From Natronospirillum sp. (GTDB lineage: Bacteria; Pseudomonadota; Gammaproteobacteria; Pseudomonadales; Natronospirillaceae): a stretch of 46,846 bases of DNA. Position 1 is the stretch's first letter, and the number at the start of each line of letters is the position of its first letter. A program made the translations under genes and the position numbers. The notes under the pieces are model-generated. The model saw only the letters and a program-made list of their open reading frames with translations. It was not told the DNA's origin and made no database searches. Positions 16,633-22,578 of this stretch are shown here, piece after piece. The stretch spans positions 1 through 46,846 of the forward strand of contig NZ_JAIUMC010000017.1 of the NCBI RefSeq assembly GCF_022565775.1. Direction: 5' to 3'.

Positions 16633-17102
16633 CCGGGTGAAATATCCTTGACCATGATATCAACCGTGGCGCCCTTGTAATCGCACTGCTCGAAATGCTG
16701 CCACCCAAGCTTCCTGTACAGGTCAGCCGCGGATTCAGTAAAGAGATACCATTGGGTGACGCCTGACTGGGCAGCTTCGGTTTCACACCGGGCAATCAAT
16801 GCGGAGGCGATGCCCTGATGCCGGAATTTTTCTTTGACATAGACCGCAGCCAGCCAGGGGTACAGATCGGGCCTGGTTTTCATATCCAGCTCGATCAGCG
16901 CTGCTGAGCCGATCAATTCACCCTCTTTTACGGCAATGAAAACCGACGGGATGCCCTCTCGTCGTGCCGCTTTTTCAATGGCTTCGGCGCGCATATCGAG
17001 AGTAAACGAAGGGTTGAAATGGCCCCACTCTGAGTGGTGAAGTTCCGCCAGTTCACGCACAAACTCTATCCGGTCAGCCAGAGGAATAATGTGCACAGTC
17101 AT
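16626..17102 (-). CDS. GNAT family N-acetyltransferase
   Basis: Acetyltransferase of 158 residues. Motif A reads WLAAVYVKEKFRHQGIASAL with the RHQGIA pyrophosphate loop, and SAADLYRKLGWQ is motif B. ATG 17102 was chosen because the reading frame further upstream runs antisense-like through the PPK2 gene and shows no family similarity. It lies 47 bases downstream of ppk2 and overlaps the start of the MDR gene by seven bases, so all three probably form one operon. The substrate is unknown. Confidence 0.87.
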   Translation of the reverse strand: MTVHIIPLADRIEFVRELAELHHSEWGHFNPSFTLDMRAEAIEKAARREGIPSVFIAVKEGELIGSAALIELDMKTRPDLYPWLAAVYVKEKFRHQGIASALIARCETEAAQSGVTQWYLFTESAADLYRKLGWQHFEQCDYKGATVDIMVKDISPGC

Positions 17103-17149
17103 TGACTCAGATTGATGAGGAGTCGATAGACCGGACCTCCCGTGAATCA

Positions 17150-18274
17150 CTAGTAGTTCTCCCTGCGGGTATTGGCCCGACTTACAATAAGAGGGTCTAT
17201 CGAGCCCATGCGTTTGATATCCTTGTTCGGATAGGCGAACTGGTTCAAGACGTGGCGCATGGCATTCAACCGCGCACGCTTCTTGCAGTCCGATTTGACG
17301 ACAATCCAGGGCGCCTCTGCAGTGTCGGTCTGAAAAAACATGGCCTCCTTGGCCTTGGAATATTCGGTCCATTTGTCCAGGGAAGCACGGTCTACAGGAC
17401 TGAGCTTCCATTGTTTCAATGGATGACTCTCACGCTCGACAAACCGACGCTTTTGCTCTTCACGCGTGACAGAGAACCAGAGCTTGATCAGATGTATACC
17501 TGAACGCACCAGGTTTCTCTCGAAATCCGGCACATGGCGCATGAACTCACGATAGTCGTCATCAGAACAAAAACCCATCACTCGCTCAACACCTGCCCGG
17601 TTGTACCATGAGCGATCAAAGAGCACTATTTCACCGGCTGTTGGCAGGTGCTGGATATAGCGCTGAAAATACCACTGGCCTTGTTCGGCAGAGGTCGGCT
17701 TTTCCAGCGCTATCACTCTGGCACCCCGTGGATTCAGATGGTCCATGAAGCGCTTGATCGTCCCTCCTTTACCGGCGGCATCCCGCCCTTCGAACAGGAT
17801 GACCACACGAGCGCCGGTTTCTTTTACCCAATGTTGCAACTTCAATAACTCAACCTGCAGATTGTATTTTTGCTTCTCGTAAGACTTACGACGCATTCGG
17901 TTCTTGTAGGGGTACTTCCGCTCGCGCCAATCCGGCAATAGCTCATTGTCCGACTCTTTGCCCAGTTCGGCAATCTGCTGAAATTTGTCGCTGAGCAACG
18001 TTTTGTGCAACAGGGCTACATCATCTGGCGACGCGCCGGAGAGTATGGCGCTCAACCGCTCGGAAATATCCTCGATAACAGACTGGTCTGTTTCCTCGGC
18101 GCCCTGGGCCGAAATCTCCTTCAGAACAACTTCCAGAGAATCCTGGGCACCCTTGGTGCTTTCACTTGACCTATACGCTGCAATGGCCGCGGGGGTCAGA
18201 TCCTTTATCGTGTCACCAGATCTGACGGAGTAGTGGTCTTCGATTCCTGGTTTGTCACGTTTCTTTCTGTCCAT
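17150..18274 (-). CDS. ppk2: Polyphosphate kinase 2 family protein
   Basis: Transfers phosphate between polyphosphate and nucleotides. The 374 residues include a PPK2 core from about 115: Walker A GRDAAGKGG at 163-171, lid-region arginines, and Walker B FDRSWYNRAGVE. The ending QWKLSPVDRASLDKWTEYSKAKE is typical of class I (single-domain, NDP-phosphorylating). A helical, charged N-terminal extension of about 110 residues precedes the core, longer than in minimal PPK2 proteins. GGAGG lies upstream of ATG 18274. It leads the minus-strand accessory block and is followed by a GNAT gene. Family certain; nucleotide preference inferred. Confidence 0.93.
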   Translation of the reverse strand: MDRKKRDKPGIEDHYSVRSGDTIKDLTPAAIAAYRSSESTKGAQDSLEVVLKEISAQGAEETDQSVIEDISERLSAILSGASPDDVALLHKTLLSDKFQQIAELGKESDNELLPDWRERKYPYKNRMRRKSYEKQKYNLQVELLKLQHWVKETGARVVILFEGRDAAGKGGTIKRFMDHLNPRGARVIALEKPTSAEQGQWYFQRYIQHLPTAGEIVLFDRSWYNRAGVERVMGFCSDDDYREFMRHVPDFERNLVRSGIHLIKLWFSVTREEQKRRFVERESHPLKQWKLSPVDRASLDKWTEYSKAKEAMFFQTDTAEAPWIVVKSDCKKRARLNAMRHVLNQFAYPNKDIKRMGSIDPLIVSRANTRRENY

Positions 18275-18393
18275 TGGTTTTCACCCGCCTCCGATCCTCG
18301 ATCCAATTTCTCGGCCATGTTTGATACAGGTCACTACTTGATCAGCTCGATCAGCCTACCATGAAAAAGTGTCAACCAAAGAGGTATCCCATC

Positions 18394-19146
18394 ATGAGAC
18401 TTCAAGACAAAGTAGTAATTGTTACAGGCGGCGCCAGCGGTATCGGCCTTGCAACCATTGAACGCGTGCTGGAAGAAGGTGCGTTTGCCGTTATCGGAGA
18501 CTTGCCCAGTGGCGCTGGCGAGCAGGAGGCAGAGCGTCTGGACAAGCAGTATCCGGGGCGTTGCCGATTTGTGGCTGTGGATGTCACCGATACGGCTCAG
18601 GTCGATGCCATGGTTAAAACCACGGTCGATCAGTTCGGCAGTCTGGATGCGGTGTTCAACAACGCTGGTATTGGGGGTCTCTGTCCCGCTGACGAGTACC
18701 CGGATGAAGATTTCGAGAACATCATCAACATTAACCTGGTAGGCGTGTTCAGGGTGTCCCGTGCAGCACTTCGGCAAATGTACAGCCAGGGTAGCGGCAG
18801 CATCGTAAACTGTGCTTCGATTCTTGGCGTGTTCGGCCAGTCCGACACGGCTGCCTACACGGCTGCCAAGGCTGGCGTAGTCAACATGACCCGCACACTG
18901 GCACTGGAAAGCGCCAAGAAAGGGGTACGCGTCAACTCTATAGGCCCCGGCTATATCGACACACCGCTGCTGGCGCAACTGGACGAGGAGATGCGGCAAG
19001 GGCTGATCAGCCTGCATCCCATCGGACGGCTGGGCAAGCCGGAAGAGATCGCCAACGCGTTTCTTTTCCTGGCCAGTGATGAAGCCAGTTTTGTCACTGG
19101 TGCCAATCTGCTGGTCGATGGCGGCTTTACGGCAGGAAAGTCATGA
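18394..19146 (+). CDS. Short-chain dehydrogenase/reductase (SDR)
   Basis: Classical NAD(P)(H)-dependent SDR of 250 residues. The cofactor loop TGGASGIG, NNAG, a catalytic Ser in the NCASILG strand, YTAAK (Tyr/Lys) and PGYIDTPLL are all in place. ATG 18394 (MRLQDKV) was chosen over the in-frame ATG 18361 because it starts at the usual point before the first beta strand and has AGAGG eight bases away. It is followed after 35 bases by a BASS-family transporter and then a DUF302 gene, all on the plus strand. The substrate is unknown. Confidence 0.92.
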   Translation: MRLQDKVVIVTGGASGIGLATIERVLEEGAFAVIGDLPSGAGEQEAERLDKQYPGRCRFVAVDVTDTAQVDAMVKTTVDQFGSLDAVFNNAGIGGLCPADEYPDEDFENIININLVGVFRVSRAALRQMYSQGSGSIVNCASILGVFGQSDTAAYTAAKAGVVNMTRTLALESAKKGVRVNSIGPGYIDTPLLAQLDEEMRQGLISLHPIGRLGKPEEIANAFLFLASDEASFVTGANLLVDGGFTAGKS

Positions 19147-19181
19147 CCTTGGTGAGAAACGTCTTGTTTGGGGTTCGTTGA

Positions 19182-20159
19182 ATGGCTTTTCTGAGCTGGA
19201 TGACCCGCAAACTGACCATCGCCATCCCCATCGCCATGGGGCTGGGTTTCCTGCTGGGTGTGCTAGGTGATGCTTCCGCACTCTCGGTACTGATCCTGCC
19301 CCTGACCTTTCTCATGGTGTATCCCATGATGGTCAACCTGAAACTTAAACAGGTGCTGGAAGGAGGCGATTACAAGGCTCAGGGCATCGCCCAATTGATC
19401 AATTTCGGGGTGGTCCCTTTTTTTGCCTTCTGGCTTGGAAGACTGTTCTTCCCGGACACACCCGCACTGGCACTCGGCCTGATGCTTGCGGCTTTGCTGC
19501 CGACCAGTGGCATGACCATCTCCTGGACCGGGTTTGCCAAGGGCAACCTGGGTGCCGCCATCAAGATGACGGTGGCCGGGCTCATTATCGGCTCACTGGC
19601 CACGCCCTTCTACATTCAATGGCTGATGGGCGCTGATATCCCCGTCGACCTGCTCGCGGTATTTCGCCAGATCGCCGTGATTGTCTTTCTGCCCATGGTG
19701 GCTGGTTATCTGACTCAGCGCTACCTAGTCGGCCGCTTTGGTCAGCAAAGGTTCAAGCAAGAGTGGGCACCCCGCTTCCCACCGCTGTCATCCCTGGGCG
19801 TGCTGGGTATCGTGTTTATCGCCATGGCGCTGAACGCTGAATATCTGACGGCACAGCCCGGCATTCTGCTCTGGATCATACCCCCGCTGCTCATACTGTA
19901 TGTCGGCAATTATGCTCTGAGCACCCTGATCGGGCGCTGGCTGCTGCCGCGCGGAGACGCCATTGCCATGGTGTACGGCACTGTCATGCGCAACCTGTCC
20001 ATCGCTCTGGCGCTGGCTATGAATGCCTTCGGCACAGCCAGTGCGGATGCCGCCCTGGTCATCGCCGTTGCCTTCGTGATTCAGGTGCAGTCTGCGGCCT
20101 GGTATGTGAAACTGACCGACCGTGTTTTCGGCCCGGCGCCAGATACTGTTCAACAATGA
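19182..20159 (+). CDS. BASS/ACR3-superfamily membrane transporter
   Basis: Polytopic inner-membrane protein of 325 residues with about ten helices in the bile acid:sodium symporter fold. Segments such as LPLTFLMVYPMMVNLKL and LLPTSGMTISWTGFAKGNLGAAI are typical of the arsenite/BASS superfamily. The cysteine that marks true ACR3 arsenite pumps in the conserved Pro-Cys motif is replaced by Thr-Ser (PTSGM), so I do not call it an arsenite exporter. It lies between an SDR gene and a DUF302 gene, with spacings of 35 and 52 bases, likely an operon. The substrate is unknown. Confidence 0.83.
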   Translation: MAFLSWMTRKLTIAIPIAMGLGFLLGVLGDASALSVLILPLTFLMVYPMMVNLKLKQVLEGGDYKAQGIAQLINFGVVPFFAFWLGRLFFPDTPALALGLMLAALLPTSGMTISWTGFAKGNLGAAIKMTVAGLIIGSLATPFYIQWLMGADIPVDLLAVFRQIAVIVFLPMVAGYLTQRYLVGRFGQQRFKQEWAPRFPPLSSLGVLGIVFIAMALNAEYLTAQPGILLWIIPPLLILYVGNYALSTLIGRWLLPRGDAIAMVYGTVMRNLSIALALAMNAFGTASADAALVIAVAFVIQVQSAAWYVKLTDRVFGPAPDTVQQ

Positions 20160-20211
20160 CATTGGCCGGACTGCTACAGGCCGCGCCAGCCTTCAAATTG
20201 AGGAAACCGAT

Positions 20212-20598
20212 ATGTCCTATACCATTAATCGTCTGATTGCCGATGCTGATTTTGAACAGGTCGACCAGAGAACTCGACAGGCACTGGCTGATCATGGCTT
20301 TGGTGTAATGACCGAAATCGACGTCAAGAACACCATCAAGAACAAGCTGGACAAGGAAATGGCACCGTATCGTATTCTCGGCGCCTGCAACCCGACAATG
20401 GCCTGGGATGCGCTCCAGGCCGAACCCAGAGCAGGGGTCATGCTGCCCTGCAATGTCGTTTTGCGGGAGGTTGCCGCAGGCATAGAGGTCTGTGCCGTAG
20501 ATCCGGTGGCGTCCATGGCTGCTATCGAAAACAAGGAACTGACCGACGTCACAAAGCAGGTCCGCGACGCCCTGGCCAAGGCCGTTCAAGCTATCTGA
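20212..20598 (+). CDS. DUF302 domain-containing protein
   Basis: Cytoplasmic protein of 128 residues that is essentially one DUF302 domain. The family pattern is visible: GFGVMTEIDVKNTIKNKL, YRILGACNP, and MLPCNVVLRE. No enzymatic function is established for the family. ATG 20212 was chosen because a TTGAGGA ribosome site precedes it. Sequence upstream has no family similarity. It is third in a probable operon with the SDR and BASS genes. The conserved Cys in GACNP and the second Cys in LPCNVV are present. Confidence 0.88.
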   Translation: MSYTINRLIADADFEQVDQRTRQALADHGFGVMTEIDVKNTIKNKLDKEMAPYRILGACNPTMAWDALQAEPRAGVMLPCNVVLREVAAGIEVCAVDPVASMAAIENKELTDVTKQVRDALAKAVQAI

Positions 20599-20685
20599 TA
20601 GCCGATCCTGTACTGAGGGAGATCTGCCGATTCAGGATAACCCCGAGGGCTTGTTTCCACGATATTCGGGTGCCAGGCGGTGAAG

Positions 20686-21573
20686 TCACCGGGCGTGATC
20701 CTGGCCCATAAAGGTCACCGGCACGCTCTGATAGAGCTCCACAAACTCATCGTTCATGGCCTGGTATACGGTTCTGACGCTTTGATACCCCATTTGATAA
20801 GGTGACTGCACTACCAGGCCCAGCATGACCCCGTCTTCAACCGCTTGGGTCAGCAGCGGACTGGCGTCAAATCCGATATGCCCCGGTCGGTCAGTCAAGG
20901 GCAAACGATTGATCGCCGCCATAGTACCCAGACTGGTGGATTCATTGGGCGTAAAAACGACCTCTATGTCCGGGTAGGCGACCAGCAGATCATAGGCCAT
21001 AGAGCGGGCCTGACCCACCTGGGTGCCGACATAATCCGCGACAACCAGATTTATTCCCGAGTTCTCGAGAACGCGGATAAAGGCCTCTTCTCGCTCTGTC
21101 GTTGTTACCACCGCCGGATCCATACGGAACACGGCAATCAGCCCCGGGTCACCCAGCGCCCTGATCATTTCCCGAGCCGCAAACGCCCCGGCCTCTTCGT
21201 TGTCTGTTTTGATTACACTCACACGCTCACCGCCGATGTCACGGTCAACGAACACGGTGGGGATGCCTTCAGCTTTCATGCGGGCAACCGCCTCGCGATG
21301 AGTATCGGAATTGGGGGCCAGCACCATGCCGCGACAACCCAGGTGGGTTACGCGTTCAATCAGCGCCCGCTGGGCCAGCACGTTGTTTTCATCCGCCGCG
21401 CCGCGGGTATACAGGGTGATGCCCAGTTCCGTCGCCGCTTGCTCAGCGCCACGCTCAACCTCTTCCCAGAACGCATGCCCGCCACTGGCAGTAACCAGGC
21501 CGATGCAATCTGCATGGGCATTCAGAGCCGACGAGAGCAGGAAACCAATCAGAGCAAGCTTTGTTGTTTTCAT
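20686..21573 (-). CDS. Orphan sugar-type periplasmic binding protein (RbsB/LacI fold)
   Basis: Periplasmic type I solute-binding protein of 295 residues with a signal peptide at 1-21 (ends NAHA). The two-lobed fold is suggested by GHAFWEEVERGAEQAA, MVLAPNSDTHREAV, IPTVFVDRDIGG and HIGFDASPLLTQAVEDG. ATG 21573, with AGAGG upstream, starts at the signal peptide. No ABC permease or ATPase gene is adjacent, so it either serves a distant transporter or presents a ligand to a membrane sensor. It converges on the DUF302 gene and diverges from arfB. The ligand is unknown; a sugar is expected from the family. Confidence 0.87.
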   Translation of the reverse strand: MKTTKLALIGFLLSSALNAHADCIGLVTASGGHAFWEEVERGAEQAATELGITLYTRGAADENNVLAQRALIERVTHLGCRGMVLAPNSDTHREAVARMKAEGIPTVFVDRDIGGERVSVIKTDNEEAGAFAAREMIRALGDPGLIAVFRMDPAVVTTTEREEAFIRVLENSGINLVVADYVGTQVGQARSMAYDLLVAYPDIEVVFTPNESTSLGTMAAINRLPLTDRPGHIGFDASPLLTQAVEDGVMLGLVVQSPYQMGYQSVRTVYQAMNDEFVELYQSVPVTFMGQDHAR

Positions 21574-21665
21574 CACGACCTCTAGGCAAAGCATACCGCA
21601 ACAAGGCAGATACGCCTGCAGTGGTCTGGGCAATCGTTGCAGGCTGCCGGCTACAGGCCAACTTA

Positions 21666-21694
21666 ACCATAGACCGGGAGGGCCTGTTTATCAA
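21666..21694 (-). promoter_or_regulatory. Candidate sigma-70 promoter of the periplasmic binding protein gene
   Basis: On the minus strand TTGATA (complement of 21689-21694) and TATGGT (complement of 21666-21671) are separated by 17 bases. This would give a leader of about 85 bases before ATG 21573. Five and four of six positions match consensus. There is no other support. Confidence 0.35.
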
Positions 21695-21782
21695 CGTCAA
21701 ACCTTATCACCAATACGCAGATGAAACGTTCATTCAGCCTCCGATTTGAGCTTCAGCCACGGCTGCCCTACTATCCCCCACC

Positions 21783-22196
21783 ATGCTGACACTATCCAAC
21801 ACAGTCGAACTCGCCGAATGGGAGATCGAAATCACCCAGATACGCGCCCAGGGCGCGGGCGGCCAGAACGTCAACAAGGTGGCCTCTGCCGTGCACCTTC
21901 GGTTCGACGTTCTGAACTCCAGCCTGCCGCCCTTTTACAAGGAGCGTCTGATGGCCCTGTCCGACCAGCGCATCAGCAAGGAAGGCGTGATCATTATCAA
22001 GGCACAGTCTTTTCGCACGTTGGAAAAAAACAAGGAAGACGCCCTGCAGCGCCTCAAAGCCCTGATACTGGATGCCGTCAAGCAGCAGAAGCCAAGACGC
22101 CCTACCAAGCCTACCCGATCAGCCAAGCGCCGTCGCGTCGACAGCAAGACCCGAAAAGGCAAGACGAAAGCACTGCGGGGGAAGGTGGAGCCCTGA
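21783..22196 (+). CDS. arfB: ArfB, alternative ribosome-rescue peptidyl-tRNA hydrolase
   Basis: Releases peptides from ribosomes stalled without a stop codon. The 137-residue length matches ArfB (YaeJ). The release-factor catalytic motif GGQ lies at 26-28 in RAQGAGGQNVNKV, and the basic C-terminal tail (about 100-137, rich in Lys and Arg) is the mRNA-channel probe that distinguishes ArfB from true release factors. It is a single-gene unit, divergent from the binding-protein gene and followed by the repeat-rich spacer. Confidence 0.95.
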   Translation: MLTLSNTVELAEWEIEITQIRAQGAGGQNVNKVASAVHLRFDVLNSSLPPFYKERLMALSDQRISKEGVIIIKAQSFRTLEKNKEDALQRLKALILDAVKQQKPRRPTKPTRSAKRRRVDSKTRKGKTKALRGKVEP

Positions 22197-22216
22197 AGCT
22201 CTGAGCCTTGTTCAAA

Positions 22217-22424
22217 CAAGCGCGGCCAAGGCCGGCGCCTACAGATGTGCCTCCGTTGTAGGCGCTGGCTTGCCTGCGCTGACGTTCAGGGATGCACTAA
22301 TGTCGCGGGCGCATGGATGCGCAGGAGCGACCGGCGGCACCAGCCGCCTTTATTGGGGGCCTGCGGCCCCATCGGGCAACGGGGTGCGCTGCTACGTTAC
22401 CAAGCGCGGCCAAGGCCGGCGCCT
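22217..22424. repeat. REP-like repeat pair
   Basis: A 24-base sequence occurs identically at 22217-22240 and 22401-22424, 184 bases apart in direct orientation. Its core GCGCGGCC-AA-GGCCGGCGC is a palindrome with one bulge. The first copy extends into a larger hairpin: 22227-22242 pairs with 22258-22272 with one mismatch and one bulge. On the minus strand the first copy reads TGTAGGCGCCGGCC and onward, the style of Pseudomonas repetitive extragenic palindromes. No transposase is adjacent. Confidence 0.6.
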
Positions 22425-22467
22425 GCAAGGGTGCGCAGGCTGGAGGTTTCAGATTTGCGGCATGATC

Positions 22468-22498
22468 TTGCTTCTTATATATAAGCAATACTTTTTTT
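22468..22498 (+). terminator. Possible weak terminator with T-tract
   Basis: TTGCTT (22468-22473) and AAGCAA (22483-22488) form a six-base AT-rich stem, followed after three bases by seven T. It could end a transcript from arfB or the repeat region before the mrp operon. The stem is weak. Confidence 0.3.
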
Positions 22499-22578
22499 CC
22501 TGCAGAGGCGGGTATCGGTTCTGAAAAGTCGATATACTGCCCGCCAGTCAGCCTGGCCAGGGATATGCTGGTCGGGAA

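Larger units (their letters stand above)
22197..22578. other. Repeat-rich spacer before the mrp operon
   Basis: These 382 bases contain no credible gene. They hold two identical 24-base REP-like copies (22217 and 22401), several short palindromes between them (22309-22322; GGCGGC-ACCA-GCCGCC at 22333-22348; 22354-22370), a hairpin with a T-tract at 22468-22498, and a possible -10 box TATACT at 22533-22538 for mrpA. Confidence 0.7.

Noticed and set aside
16626-17411. Long form of the GNAT protein starting near 17411
   Set aside because: The first 103 residues overlap the end of ppk2, are Cys/His/Arg-rich and show no family similarity; the GNAT domain begins at the ATG at 17102.
19182-20159. 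ACR3 arsenite exporter
   Set aside because: The family-defining cysteine is replaced by Thr-Ser, and no arsR, arsC or other arsenic gene is nearby.
21721-21733. LacI/GalR-type operator ATGAAACGTTCAT upstream of the binding-protein gene
   Set aside because: The symmetry is only five bases per side, no LacI-family regulator is encoded in the window, and the position is far upstream of the candidate promoter.
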